Positions 16,178 to 25,502 of a DNA stretch of 64,000 bases are shown one piece after another. This stretch comes from Halobacillus campisalis (GTDB taxonomy: Bacteria > Bacillota > Bacilli > Bacillales > Halobacillaceae), in contig NZ_JAPVRC010000005.1 of assembly GCF_030345335.1 (NCBI RefSeq), positions 186,001 to 250,000 on the forward strand. The letters run 5' to 3'. Each line of letters starts with the position of its first letter. Position 1 is the first letter of the stretch. Under the pieces are notes generated by a model. It was given only the letters and a program-made list of their open reading frames with translations. It searched no databases and was not told where the DNA came from. The translations under genes and the position numbers were made by a program.

Positions 16178-17494
16178 ATGCAGAAAAGAAATATACTATT
16201 CGTAGGCTTCATGCTGTTCGCTTTGTTTTTTGGGGCAGGTAATTTGATTTATCCCGTTTCCTTAGGAATGGAAGCAGGTACGTCCTATCTTCCTGCTATT
16301 ATCGGATTTGTTTTAACGGGCGTTGGTCTGCCAATTATCACGGTAGCCGCTATTTCCCTTGTGAGAAACGGTGCTGTAGAACTAGCCGGACGAGTCCATC
16401 CCCTGTTCGGAATCGTTTTTACTTCGATTATCTATTTAGCCATCGGGCCTTTCTTCGGTATTCCCCGCGCTGCCAACGTAGGCTTCGAAACAGGGATATC
16501 TCCTTGGATAGGCGGTGTCAGTTCTTTAGGACTGATTGTATTCACTATAATATTCTTTGCTTTAGTGTTCATTACCAGCTTAAATCCATCGAAATTGGTT
16601 GATCGAGTCGGCCAATGGTTGACCCCTGCTCTCTTCCTTGCCATTTTAGGTCTTGTCATCGGGAGTTTCTTCTTATTGAACGGCGACATTCAGCCTGCTC
16701 AAGAAAAATATAGCAGCCAGCCATTTTCAGCCGGTTTTATTGAAGGGTATTTAACGATGGACGCCATCGCTTCATTAGCTTTTGGTATTATTGTAGTCAG
16801 CTCCTTCCGCGATCGTGGAATAACGGATCCGAGAGAGCTTACGTACCGAACTGTCCAGGCGGGCAGCGTGACAGCTGTCGGACTTACCGCCGTTTATGTA
16901 TCTATAGGCTGGATTGGTGCAAAAATGGCTACTGAAGGTGAGTATGCCAACGGAAGTGCTGTCCTGTCAGGCGCTGCAGATCTTATGTACGGAAATATCG
17001 GCACCCTGCTGCTTGGAGTCATTGTTCTACTTGCCTGTTTCACGACCTGTGTCGGACTGACTGTAGCATGCGGACAATTTTTCTCTAAACGGTTCACATC
17101 ATTATCTTATAAAAAAGTGATCACCTTCATTACAATTCTCAGTTTTTCGATTTCCAACTTGGGACTTAATGAAATTATCGCTTACTCTGTACCGGTGCTC
17201 GTATTCTTATACCCTATTGCAATCGTATTAGTCATATTGACGTTTATCGGAAGTGCATTTGATCACTCACCTTACGTATATAGAGGGGCTGTCTTACTCA
17301 CTTCGCTTGTTAGTCTTTATGACGGACTTGTAGAGTTCGGTTTCTCCATGAGCTTCGTTGAGCCATTGATCAGTTCCATGCCATTGTACCAATTCAGCTT
17401 AAGCTGGGTAGCGCCCGCACTGATCGGGGGAATTGCAGGTTGGTTAATCAGTTATATGAAAACACCTAAAACTGCTCACGATTTTTCAAGCTAA
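16178..17494 (+). CDS. brnQ: Branched-chain amino acid:Na+/H+ symporter BrnQ (LIVCS family)
   Basis: A 438-residue, twelve-helix symporter for leucine, isoleucine and valine. Family hallmarks are GFMLFALFFGAGNLIYPVS at the N-terminus, AIGPFFGIPRAANVGFETG in helix 3-4 and TMDAIASLAFGIIVVSSFR in the middle. GAGGAG (16163-16168) precedes ATG 16178. It stands alone between the antiporter and the ATP-grasp operon, behind a leader with a possible attenuator and CodY box. Function is well supported by family identity. Confidence 0.95.
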   Translation: MQKRNILFVGFMLFALFFGAGNLIYPVSLGMEAGTSYLPAIIGFVLTGVGLPIITVAAISLVRNGAVELAGRVHPLFGIVFTSIIYLAIGPFFGIPRAANVGFETGISPWIGGVSSLGLIVFTIIFFALVFITSLNPSKLVDRVGQWLTPALFLAILGLVIGSFFLLNGDIQPAQEKYSSQPFSAGFIEGYLTMDAIASLAFGIIVVSSFRDRGITDPRELTYRTVQAGSVTAVGLTAVYVSIGWIGAKMATEGEYANGSAVLSGAADLMYGNIGTLLLGVIVLLACFTTCVGLTVACGQFFSKRFTSLSYKKVITFITILSFSISNLGLNEIIAYSVPVLVFLYPIAIVLVILTFIGSAFDHSPYVYRGAVLLTSLVSLYDGLVEFGFSMSFVEPLISSMPLYQFSLSWVAPALIGGIAGWLISYMKTPKTAHDFSS

Positions 17495-17609
17495 TGATAG
17501 AAAAACTTAGTCATCCCAAAAGCCTGTTAAATGAGCACAAACCCCTAAGAAAATAAGCTTGTTGAGTTACTCATGAAAATCGTTCTTATCCTTTTTTTGT
17601 TAAGCTTAG

Positions 17610-17642
17610 CCGCTTACATTATAACGAATGGAGCGGTTTTTT
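17610..17642 (+). terminator. Probable brnQ terminator
   Basis: Stem CCGCT..CATT/AATG..AGCGG with an internal bulge, followed by six T; about 115 bp after the brnQ stop. Confidence 0.7.
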
Positions 17643-17710
17643 GTATGGAGCTATGTCATGAGAAGTCAGGATTGTTAAACTCGATTCTGATGATCTTGAG
17701 TGGATCGGAG

Positions 17711-17762
17711 CGGCCGGGAATGGCTCGTTGTCCATGGTAGCGGTAGGCCTCCTCGGATTCTG
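17711..17762 (-). repeat. Truncated hairpin repeat fragment
   Basis: CGGCCGGGAATGGCTCGTTG, then GTAGGCCTCCTCGGA, is recognisable as half of the hairpin repeat with mutated core (TGTCCATGG instead of TTCCGTGGG). The other half is missing. The remaining gap between brnQ and the transglutaminase gene holds nothing else recognisable. Confidence 0.6.
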
Positions 17763-17826
17763 AGTATTTAAAGTAAGCGAGCAATTGTGTAAAGACCAAT
17801 CAACCTAGAGATATAACGGTGTCCAT

Positions 17827-17874
17827 AAAAAAAGACTGTCCTTAAAAGTCTGTTTCTTAGACTTTAGGGACAGC
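17827..17874 (-). terminator. Terminator of the ATP-grasp/alpha-E/transglutaminase operon
   Basis: Minus-strand stem GGCTGTCCCTAAAGTCT with partner AGACTTTTAAGGACAGTC (17834-17874) followed by seven T; same sequence family as the terminators at 1567 and 9646. Confidence 0.92.
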
Positions 17875-17892
17875 CCCGTTCTCATTTGCCTC

Positions 17893-18744
17893 TCATTGCT
17901 CTAATAAAGTAACGCTCACTTTAACGTCAGAGCGTTGATTGCCGCCGCGATACACACCTTGTAAAGGGCTCACGTCAGCATAATCTCTTCCCGTACCTAT
18001 TCGAATGTGGTTTTCTAAAGCTTCCACATTGTTCGTCGGGTCAAGTCCTACCCAGCCAATACCGGGCACCATGACTTCTATCCAGGCGTGTGTCGCACCA
18101 TCACCAATCAGCGCTGAATCTTCTCCTACATACAAATACCCGCTAACATAACGGGCAGGGACCCCTTTCGCTCTTAAGGCACCCAGCATAATGTGGGCGT
18201 AATCCTGGCAGACCCCAGCCTTTAACGGCCATGATTCAAAGGCTTTCGTACCTACCTGAGTCGCCAAGCCATCATATATAATAGAGCGATGCAGATACCC
18301 CATCAAGTTAATAGAAAACTGGATCGGATCGTCCGCCTCTCCTATCTCCTCAACGATCTCATCTACTTGTTCCTTAAACAGAAACGTGTAGGCTGTGTCA
18401 TTTAAGTAAGGAAGGTAATGTTCACGGAAAAGCTCTGAATGAAAAATATTACGCATTCCATCTGTATACTGCAGTAGGTGAAGAAACGGGCTTTTTTGTA
18501 TACTTACAGTCGAAATGGTTTTTACTGTAAGTTCTTTATGCTTATGAGCAATAAAAAACGTCTCTACATGATTACCCCAAATATCGGTATGCTCTTTTAT
18601 TAAAGAGGCGGGAGTGATTTCCGTCCGGTAAGACAATAACCGCTGACACTCATCGGTACGCGGCTTCAATCGGACGGTATTCATACTTTGATCCACATCG
18701 TTATCATAGTAGAAAGAATTTGTATGCTCAATCTGGTACTTCAT
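17893..18744 (-). CDS. Transglutaminase-like cysteine protease-fold protein
   Basis: A 283-residue protein with an N-terminal bacterial transglutaminase-associated beta region (MKYQIEHTNSFYYD..VRLKPRTDECQRL) and a C-terminal transglutaminase-like core. The catalytic triad is visible: Cys in KAGVCQDYAH, His in GATHAWIEV and Asp in VGLDPTNN. Such proteins may hydrolyse or transfer amide bonds. Third gene of a three-gene operon after a circularly permuted ATP-grasp enzyme and an alpha-E protein (24-nt gap). This trio recurs widely in bacteria and has been predicted to form and process peptide or isopeptide bonds; the substrate is unknown. Confidence 0.92.
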   Translation of the reverse strand: MKYQIEHTNSFYYDNDVDQSMNTVRLKPRTDECQRLLSYRTEITPASLIKEHTDIWGNHVETFFIAHKHKELTVKTISTVSIQKSPFLHLLQYTDGMRNIFHSELFREHYLPYLNDTAYTFLFKEQVDEIVEEIGEADDPIQFSINLMGYLHRSIIYDGLATQVGTKAFESWPLKAGVCQDYAHIMLGALRAKGVPARYVSGYLYVGEDSALIGDGATHAWIEVMVPGIGWVGLDPTNNVEALENHIRIGTGRDYADVSPLQGVYRGGNQRSDVKVSVTLLEQ

Positions 18745-18768
18745 AATACTTCTCTCCTTCTTACCCTT

Positions 18769-19731
18769 TCAATGGTTGGCGTGAACAGGCTCAACTAAAT
18801 AATAGGTTTCAGAGAACGTGCGGCTTACCTGATAGCACGAGTTTTGGAAGTGGTCTAAAAATTCCATTAGTTCTTCCATTGTCATTTCTGAAATATCAGT
18901 CTGCCTGATTTCATTCTGAATACCTGTCAAGAGTTCAAAGAGATCCTCAGAGTAATGAGAAATCTTGCCTGATTCCAGTTTATGTGTCGCCCTCATGATA
19001 TGATCCACACAATATTGAATAGATCTCGGGAATTGCTCATTCTCGATAAGGAAGGTAAGGACATCTTTTGGATCCATTGTTGGCGGGTGTTCCTTTATAT
19101 AAGAATCGTATCCATTTACGATTTGCAATGCAGTCAGCCAATAATAATAATTCTCTGTATCCGAGCTGTCTCTTAACGTTTTTTCACAGACCACATTCAA
19201 AATCCTCGCTGTTTTTTCCGCACGTTCAATCCACTTCCCAATCTTTATGAACGCGTAAGGAATCCCTCGAGTCATCGTAGACTCGATAATGCCCTGGGCC
19301 GTCATGGACATTTGGATGATATCTTTAAGATAGGCTTGAGTAGATTGAGTTGTCATTGCCTGATCCTGCTGTGTTTTTTCGTCCAAGTAGAACCTGTTGA
19401 TAAGCTGCCATAGTTCGTCCGGAATACTATCGCGAGTAGCTTTCGCATTCTCACGAGCATATATCATACTGTTTTGCAGAGAATTATAATTCATTGGGCT
19501 CAACGTGATATATTGTATCACGGTTTCACGATCCATCCTCGCATAACGCTCGTAATAGTCTTCTTTAGAAGCACAGATATCCAAAATTTCTTCCCAGTCC
19601 CGGTCCATAACCTGTTGATCGGATGCCTCCAGCATATGGATAAGCTGTGTACTCATGATTCTGGCATTGTTCTCCGAACGCTCGATATTCCGGGCCATCC
19701 AGTATAAGGAATCTGCTACTCGACTAAGCAT
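18769..19731 (-). CDS. Alpha-E domain protein (DUF403)
   Basis: A 320-residue all-helical protein of the alpha-E family. The opening MLSRVADSLYWMARNIERSE is diagnostic; later RWIERAEKTARILN-like and YLVEPVHANH segments complete the fold. No enzymatic residues are known for the family, which nearly always accompanies circularly permuted ATP-grasp and transglutaminase-like proteins and may be a scaffold or partner. Its ATG overlaps the end of the ATP-grasp gene by 8 nt, so the two are translationally coupled. Cytoplasmic. Confidence 0.92.
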   Translation of the reverse strand: MLSRVADSLYWMARNIERSENNARIMSTQLIHMLEASDQQVMDRDWEEILDICASKEDYYERYARMDRETVIQYITLSPMNYNSLQNSMIYARENAKATRDSIPDELWQLINRFYLDEKTQQDQAMTTQSTQAYLKDIIQMSMTAQGIIESTMTRGIPYAFIKIGKWIERAEKTARILNVVCEKTLRDSSDTENYYYWLTALQIVNGYDSYIKEHPPTMDPKDVLTFLIENEQFPRSIQYCVDHIMRATHKLESGKISHYSEDLFELLTGIQNEIRQTDISEMTMEELMEFLDHFQNSCYQVSRTFSETYYLVEPVHANH

Positions 19732-21178
19732 GATTCATCCCTCCTCCAGCTAATACCCATGTATCCTTTCCGCCGCCGCCCTGGGAAGAGTTTACTACGA
19801 GCGAGCCTTTCTTCAGGGCTACTCGTGACAAGCCTCCAGGCAGCACATGAGAAGTCGCACCATTCATGACAAACACCCTTAAATCTACGTGACACGGATA
19901 AAACTCATCATTCTGGAATGCTGGCGCCCTTGATAGTTTAATTGTAGGTTGAGCGATGTACTGACTAGGTGTTTCAATGATCTTTCTGCGGAAGGCGCTT
20001 CTTTCCTCTTCCGTAGAATGCGGACCGATCAGCATATCATATCCCCCCGAAGCTCCTACGTTTTTTACGACAAGGTCTTCCAGATTTTCCAGAACATATT
20101 CCAGCTGCTCTGGATCTCTTAAGAAATATGTTTCTACATTTTTGATAATCGGATCTTCATCTAAGTAATAACGGATCATATCAGGCACATAAGCATACAT
20201 GGCTTTATCGTCAGCCACACCGTTCCCGATTCCGTTTAAAATAGCTACGTTGCCCTTACGATATGCTCTAAGCAGTCCGGTGACTCCCAATGCTGAATCC
20301 GGTCTGAACGCTTCTGGATCCAAAAAGTCATCATCAATTCTCCGATATATGATATCCACTCTTTTCAGTCCGCGGATGGTCTTCATATAAACGACATCGT
20401 CCTTGACGATCAAGTCTCGTCCTTCCACTAGTTCGATCCCCATTTGCTGGGCAAGAAATACATGGTCATAGTAAGCGGAGTTGTACATCCCCGGAGTGAG
20501 AAGAACAGCGCAGGGTTCGGCCAAGGTGTTCTTAGGTGCATGGCTGATCAGCGCACCGTGAAGCTCTTTGAATTGATGCTCAAGTGTTCGAATGGAATGC
20601 TTAAAAAACAGTTCCGGGTAAACTTGACGCATAACATAACGATTTTGAAATACGTAAGACATGCCTGAAGGATTCCGCAAGTTATCTTCTAACACGCGGT
20701 ATTCTCCATGCTCATCTCTTATCAAATCGATTCCCGCTAGAAATATGTGGTTTCTTAAAGGGATTTCGAGACCCGTCACCTGTTTTTCATAGTAATTTGG
20801 ATTATCCCGGATCAAGTCTTCAGGTACGATTCCATCTTTCACAATCTCCTGCCCATTATAAATATCATCCAAAAAGTAATTGAGTGCCTTCATGCGCTGC
20901 TTCATGCCTCTCTCGATTTTAGCCCATTGCTCTTCAGGGATAATGATCGGAACGAAATCGAAAGGCATGGTACGTTCAGTACCGCCAGCATCATTATAGA
21001 CTGTAAACGTTATTCCCTGTCGCAGGAAACTCAATTGAGCGGTTTCATGCTTTTCCCGAAGTTCCTCATCTGATAATTGCCTAATTAAGTCGTAAAAAGA
21101 TTCGTAATGATTCTTAGGCTGTCCATCATCATTCATCATTTCGTCATAAAATGACCCAACCTGATATTTATTTAACAT
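19724..21178 (-). CDS. Circularly permuted ATP-grasp protein (DUF404/DUF407)
   Basis: A 484-residue predicted carboxylate-amine ligase with a circularly permuted ATP-grasp fold. Characteristic segments are GSFYDEMMNDDGQPKNHYES near the start, DDIYNGQEIVKDGIVPEDLI, VLEDNLRNPSGMSYVFQNR in the middle, and the late nucleotide and metal-binding portion with VVKNVGASGGYDMLIGP and VNSSQGGGGKDTWVL. GGGGGAGG precedes ATG 21178. First gene of the operon with alpha-E and transglutaminase-like proteins. The inferred chemistry is ATP-dependent peptide-bond formation on an unknown substrate; no dedicated substrate peptide gene is seen nearby. Confidence 0.93.
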   Translation of the reverse strand: MLNKYQVGSFYDEMMNDDGQPKNHYESFYDLIRQLSDEELREKHETAQLSFLRQGITFTVYNDAGGTERTMPFDFVPIIIPEEQWAKIERGMKQRMKALNYFLDDIYNGQEIVKDGIVPEDLIRDNPNYYEKQVTGLEIPLRNHIFLAGIDLIRDEHGEYRVLEDNLRNPSGMSYVFQNRYVMRQVYPELFFKHSIRTLEHQFKELHGALISHAPKNTLAEPCAVLLTPGMYNSAYYDHVFLAQQMGIELVEGRDLIVKDDVVYMKTIRGLKRVDIIYRRIDDDFLDPEAFRPDSALGVTGLLRAYRKGNVAILNGIGNGVADDKAMYAYVPDMIRYYLDEDPIIKNVETYFLRDPEQLEYVLENLEDLVVKNVGASGGYDMLIGPHSTEEERSAFRRKIIETPSQYIAQPTIKLSRAPAFQNDEFYPCHVDLRVFVMNGATSHVLPGGLSRVALKKGSLVVNSSQGGGGKDTWVLAGGGMNHA

Positions 21179-21284
21179 ACGTGCGCCTCCCCCTCGTGAG
21201 TGTATGTAGAAAACTATACCCTATTCAAGGGAGGAATAGTCGAAAAATTTAAAAATTTATTCACCGTATTATGGAAAAATACAT

Positions 21285-21317
21285 AAAAAAACCCTGAGCG
21301 GTGGAATGCTCAGGGTT
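21285..21317 (-). terminator. Terminator of the MDR oxidoreductase gene
   Basis: Stem AACCCTGAGC/GCTCAGGGTT (21290-21317) with a T run on the minus strand. Confidence 0.9.
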
Positions 21318-21332
21318 GCTCATCACTTCATT

Positions 21333-22280
21333 TTAAGGTTTAATATTAATAACGATTTTCCCGGTTGCATGATGTGTTTCACTAAGTTCATGAGCCTCTC
21401 TTAGGCCTTTTTCACTTAAATCGAATTCATGGCCTACTTTAGATACCATTTCTCCCTTAACCATCAAGTTGGCTAATTGAGCCAGCTTCTCTCCATCCGG
21501 CTCCAACCATACAAATCCAGCCTTCACTTCATGTTTATCCGCCACTTTTTCATCCGGCGGCTGGACAATTGAGGCTAAACGCCCGCCTTTCTTAAGAATA
21601 CCGAAGCTTTTCTCCTGAATTTCTCCGCCGAGAGTATCAATAACAATATCGAACTCACTTAAAACATCAGCGAAATCTTCCTCTTGATAATTGATAAAAC
21701 GATCTACACCAAGTTGTGTTACCCACTGCTCGTTTTTTCCGCTGGCTGTAGCAGCCACATACGCGCCAAATGATTTAGCGATCTGAATAGCGTAATGGCC
21801 GACTCCGCCAGATCCAGCGTGTACAAGCACCTTGTCTCCTTCTTTTATTTCAGCAAAATCAACTAGACATTGTCTTGCTGTCAAACCAGCAAGTGGCACA
21901 GCAGCTGCTTCTTTGTAGGAAATGGATTCTGGCAGATGGGATAATACATGCTCGTCTACAGCCGCATATTCAGCATAGGTACCGAAGCGAGACAGCTCAG
22001 GACGTGCAAACACGCGATCCCCTTCTTTAAATTTCTGCACATTGGACCCTGCTTTCTTAACGACTCCTGCCGCATCCCATCCAAGCGTTATTGGAAAATC
22101 AAAATCGAGCATCTCTTTCAAGTATCCTTGTCGAAGCTTCCAGTCTATCGGGTTAATCGATGTAGCATGCAGCTCGACTAAAACTTGATTTTCTTCTATC
22201 TCAGGGATAGATACCTCTTTTTCAACTAATTGTTCTTTATTACCGTATTGTTCTATGACTATTGCTTTGATAGTAAACAC
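21333..22280 (-). CDS. NADP-dependent MDR-family oxidoreductase (quinone reductase-like)
   Basis: A zinc-independent medium-chain dehydrogenase/reductase of about 312-315 residues. The N-terminal GroES-like domain has LHATSINPIDWKLRQGYL and GWDAAGVV; the Rossmann domain has VLVHAGSGGVGHYAIQIAKS (NADPH loop). The structural-zinc Cys cluster is absent, as in quinone oxidoreductases. The frame allows GTG at 22280, but that codon overlaps the GAGGAG site (22285-22280). ATC at 22271, 8 nt downstream of the site, would start the protein at KAIVIEQYG, where homologues usually begin. I give the GTG coordinate and flag the ATC as the more likely initiator. Function beyond NADPH-dependent reduction is unknown. 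Confidence 0.88.
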   Translation of the reverse strand: MFTIKAIVIEQYGNKEQLVEKEVSIPEIEENQVLVELHATSINPIDWKLRQGYLKEMLDFDFPITLGWDAAGVVKKAGSNVQKFKEGDRVFARPELSRFGTYAEYAAVDEHVLSHLPESISYKEAAAVPLAGLTARQCLVDFAEIKEGDKVLVHAGSGGVGHYAIQIAKSFGAYVAATASGKNEQWVTQLGVDRFINYQEEDFADVLSEFDIVIDTLGGEIQEKSFGILKKGGRLASIVQPPDEKVADKHEVKAGFVWLEPDGEKLAQLANLMVKGEMVSKVGHEFDLSEKGLREAHELSETHHATGKIVINIKP

Positions 22281-22371
22281 TCCTCATTAGAAATCTCTTC
22301 ATATTTTTCCCCTATCCAATCATTTAAAACATGATAAGATAGGGAAAGCATTTGTAAAGGATGGTCCAAAC

Positions 22372-24513
22372 ATGATAGAACAAGCTCAAAATCTGCTTCA
22401 AGAATATTATGGATTCGCTTCTTTTCGTCCTGGACAACAAGAAGCCATCCAACACGTTCTTGACCAAAAAAATACGTTAGCCGTCATGCCGACTGGCGGC
22501 GGTAAATCATTATGTTATCAAATCCCAGGTCTCACTTTAGAGGGGACAGCTATTATTATTTCACCCCTCATTTCCTTAATGAAGGATCAGGTAGATGCAC
22601 TCACTTCTTATGGTATTGCGGCTACTTATATAAACAGCTCTCTGACTTTCGAGGAACAAAGAGAGCGAATAAACGATATGGAACAGGGGCGCTATAAGTT
22701 CGTTTATGTAGCTCCTGAAAGATTTGATTCTGGATCTTTTCTTAAAACGTTAAGACACATTAATCTTTCACTCATCGCCTTTGATGAAGCTCATTGTATC
22801 TCTCAATGGGGGCACGACTTCCGCCCCAGCTACCGTTCTATTGTACAAACGCTTGACCAAATTCCTAACCTCCCTGTGGTAATGGGGTTGACTGCTACTG
22901 CTACTCAAGAGGTTATCCGCGATATTAAACAATTGATTCATGTAGCAGACGACTCTGTGGTCAATACCGGATTTTCGCGTGAGAACCTTTCTTTCCGCCT
23001 TATAAAAGGTCGTGACAAGCGTGAATTCCTCGTTGAATACTTAAAACAACGTCCTCAGGAAGCAGGTATCATTTACACCGCTACGAGAAAGGATGCCGAT
23101 CAGCTTCAGAACTTTTTTGAGAAAAAGGGATATTCAATCGGCAAATATCATGCAGGAATGAGTGAACAGCAGCGAAAAAATGTTCAAAGCGACTTTGTAC
23201 AGGATGAAATTACAACGATTGTAGCAACTAACGCTTTCGGAATGGGAATTGATAAATCTAACGTCCGTTACGTCATCCACTATTCTATGCCGATGAACCT
23301 GGAATCCTACTATCAAGAAGCTGGGCGTGCCGGTCGTGATGGTGAGCCAGGTGATTGTGTCTTGTTGTTTTCAGGGCAGGATATCCACCTTCAGCGATTC
23401 CTGATTGATCAATCGATGATGGATGAAGAGAAAAAGAAGGATGAGTTCGGCAAACTGCAGTCTATGGTGAATTATTGTCATACTCATATGTGCTTACAGC
23501 AGTACATACTCGACTACTTTGACAATCCTTTTCAAACCGAGCCTTGTGGAAAATGTTCAAACTGTCTGCATGAGGGTGAAGAACAGGACTTGACGAAGGA
23601 AGCTCAAATGGTACTTTCCTGTGTAAAACGGATGGGGGAACGTTTCGGTGCCGGATTGACCGCTAAAGTTCTGCGGGGGTCAAATGATCAGAAGGTGAAG
23701 CAGTTCAAGTTTCATAACCTTTCCACGTACGGTATTCTATCCCACTATACGGAACGGGACCTTACACAGTTCATCAACTTTTTAACGGCGGAAGGATTGT
23801 TGAGCCCGGGCCAGGGACGTTATCCTGCGCTTCAGCTGACAGAGCAGTCTGTCGGTGTGTTAAAAGGTGAACGTCCTGTCAAAATGCTCGTAGAAACAAC
23901 GACTGCCGCCGCAGAAGTAGACTATGATGTAGAAAAATTCGAAGAGCTGCGCAGAATGAGAAAATCTATTGCTGATGAAGCCGGCCTGCCTCCATACGTT
24001 ATTTTCTCTGATGCGACCTTAAAGGAGTTCACGATTTATCTGCCTGCCAATCGGGAAGAAATGTTGAGAATAAAAGGCGTAGGTGAACAAAAATTCGAAC
24101 AATACGGACCAAGCTTTTTAGAAATACTGGCTCCTTGGGCGGAAGATGTGAAAGATCGTCCCTCTCCCCCATCACAGCCTAAGTTCATTAAGAAAAAACC
24201 TCGTAGTTCTTCTGCAGGTCCAAGCCATGAAGAATCATTCGACATGTGGAAGAACAAGAATATGACCATTGAAGAAGTTGCAAAAGCCCGCGATTACAGT
24301 ATTCAAACTATTGAAAATCATATTTTCCGCTCCATGAAAGAAGGGGCAGACATTGAGTGGGGTGAATGGTTTTCCGATGAACAGGAAGAAACCGTGCTCA
24401 TGGCCCACAGCCAACTCGAAGACAAGAAGCTGAAGCTTTTAAAAGATTCCCTTCCTGAAGATTATTCTTACCGCATGATCAAAGCAGTTCTTGTTAAACA
24501 CGGATATATGTAA
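22372..24513 (+). CDS. recQ: ATP-dependent DNA helicase RecQ
   Basis: A 713-residue superfamily 2, 3'-5' DNA helicase for repair of stalled forks and recombination. Walker [16 protein letters not shown] lies near residue 40, the DEAH box [18 protein letters not shown] at 138-141, and motif VI in [16 protein letters not shown]. The RQC zinc site is visible as C..QQYILDYF then [10 protein letters not shown], followed by the winged helix, an HRDC domain ([19 protein letters not shown]) and a C-terminal helix-turn-helix region ([22 protein letters not shown]). AAGGATG precedes ATG 22372. Full domain set and length fit RecQ rather than the shorter RecS. Confidence 0.96.
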   Translation: MIEQAQNLLQEYYGFASFRPGQQEAIQHVLDQKNTLAVMPTGGGKSLCYQIPGLTLEGTAIIISPLISLMKDQVDALTSYGIAATYINSSLTFEEQRERINDMEQGRYKFVYVAPERFDSGSFLKTLRHINLSLIAFDEAHCISQWGHDFRPSYRSIVQTLDQIPNLPVVMGLTATATQEVIRDIKQLIHVADDSVVNTGFSRENLSFRLIKGRDKREFLVEYLKQRPQEAGIIYTATRKDADQLQNFFEKKGYSIGKYHAGMSEQQRKNVQSDFVQDEITTIVATNAFGMGIDKSNVRYVIHYSMPMNLESYYQEAGRAGRDGEPGDCVLLFSGQDIHLQRFLIDQSMMDEEKKKDEFGKLQSMVNYCHTHMCLQQYILDYFDNPFQTEPCGKCSNCLHEGEEQDLTKEAQMVLSCVKRMGERFGAGLTAKVLRGSNDQKVKQFKFHNLSTYGILSHYTERDLTQFINFLTAEGLLSPGQGRYPALQLTEQSVGVLKGERPVKMLVETTTAAAEVDYDVEKFEELRRMRKSIADEAGLPPYVIFSDATLKEFTIYLPANREEMLRIKGVGEQKFEQYGPSFLEILAPWAEDVKDRPSPPSQPKFIKKKPRSSSAGPSHEESFDMWKNKNMTIEEVAKARDYSIQTIENHIFRSMKEGADIEWGEWFSDEQEETVLMAHSQLEDKKLKLLKDSLPEDYSYRMIKAVLVKHGYM

Positions 24514-24735
24514 TTTTTAAGCTATCTTAAACGTCGTTGATGTTTTTTCATAAGACAGTTATTTAATGATATGGCAGGGTTGTGGAAGACTTGCTTCGTG
24601 ATACCCGGGGTTCTTTGCCGTATTAAGAATCAGGGGTGGCCGTGAAGCTACTAGCTTTCCTGTGCGGGAACTGGCGAGACTCCTCGGGCTAAAGCCCTGT
24701 GAGATCTCTGCTGTTCCGTCGCCGTGGTATGTAGA

Positions 24736-24860
24736 AAGTGGTTTTAGGAATGGACTCGCTTTCCGTGGGAGTGCAGTGAGCTTCCTCAGGCTGCCGCCTT
24801 CCGGGATCTCACCAATCACTCTCTTCCCACAGGAGTCTCGCCCATTCCTAAAACCACCTA
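24736..24860 (-). repeat. Hairpin repeat (A6)
   Basis: Arms GTGGTTTTAGGAATGG and complement; core intact, with GGCTGCCGCCTTCCGGGATC in the centre. Confidence 0.9.
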
Positions 24861-25166
24861 ACTTATGTTGAGGGACGGAACTAAGAAATGAGAAGAAAAT
24901 GCTCTCTTGAACCTACATTCGTAAAAAGTAAATTAGTTAGGGAAATGAACAAGCGCAAACACCGCCGGAATACTATATAGCTCCAGCTTGTTGCTTAAAG
25001 GAGTAAAACAGCTTTTCAACCTTTCATTTTAAAGAAAAGTTATATTACTCAAGGAATTGAGGGGCTTTTTCCATAATAAATATTTAGAGTTATGAATCCA
25101 CAATAGTAAGCTTTTATTAGGGGATCTTTCTGAATTTGATGATAGTTTAGAGTGGCTTCCAATTGT

Positions 25167-25291
25167 ATGGTGGGTTTAGAAAACGGTGAGACTCCTGTGG
25201 GATGTACATGGTAGGTGAGATCCCGGAAGGCGAAGCCTGAGGAAGCTCACCACATGCCCACGGAAAGCGATCCGTTTTCTAAAGCCACCAT
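25167..25291 (+). repeat. Hairpin repeat (A7)
   Basis: Arms ATGGTGGGTTTAGAAAACGG and near-complement (one mismatch); same subtype as 8986-9110 and 56330-56454. Confidence 0.9.
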
Positions 25292-25393
25292 ATCCTCACC
25301 CAAAATTCTAGAAACTGACTCTTCAAGAAAAGGGAGCTTATGTGAATATCAGCTCGGAAATTAAAGAGAACCAGTTCATAAAATACCGTCAAA

Positions 25394-25430
25394 CAGCCGA
25401 GGATCCTTCCGACCCTCGGCTGTTATTTTT
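25394..25430 (+). terminator. Rho-independent terminator downstream of copy II
   Basis: Stem CAGCCGAGG/CCTCGGCTG followed by TTATTTTTG. The nearest plus-strand gene upstream is recQ, about 880 bp away, so it may end read-through or a transcript from the repeat. Confidence 0.7.
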
Positions 25431-25502
25431 GTTTGAAAAGTTATATATAGTGAATACCTTTGCCTCTTGAAGCATATTTATTTCTTATAAGGGGTGATGA
25501 TA

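Larger units (their letters stand above)
24555..25372 (+). mobile_element. Composite intergenic repeat, copy II
   Basis: Nearly fills the recQ-25503 gap. Left end GGCAGGGTTGTGGAAGACTT (24572-24591) pairs with right end AAACTGACTCTTCAAGAAAA near 25310-25331 as imperfect terminal inverted repeats. Order inside: a hairpin-like half element of a second subtype (about 24640-24720), hairpin A6 (24736-24860, minus), a conserved GACGGAACTAAG block (24875-24886), about 240 bp of less conserved DNA, hairpin A7 (25167-25291, plus). Same order as copies IV and VI. Confidence 0.72.

Noticed and set aside
24559-24819. Recurring frames starting MIGEIPEG.. (24559-24819, 43622-43882, 55580-55906, 49809-50066) that look like a conserved small protein family
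   Set aside because: They are translations of the hairpin repeat and its left flank. Similarity follows the DNA repeat, there is no ribosome binding site, and the frames break at different points.
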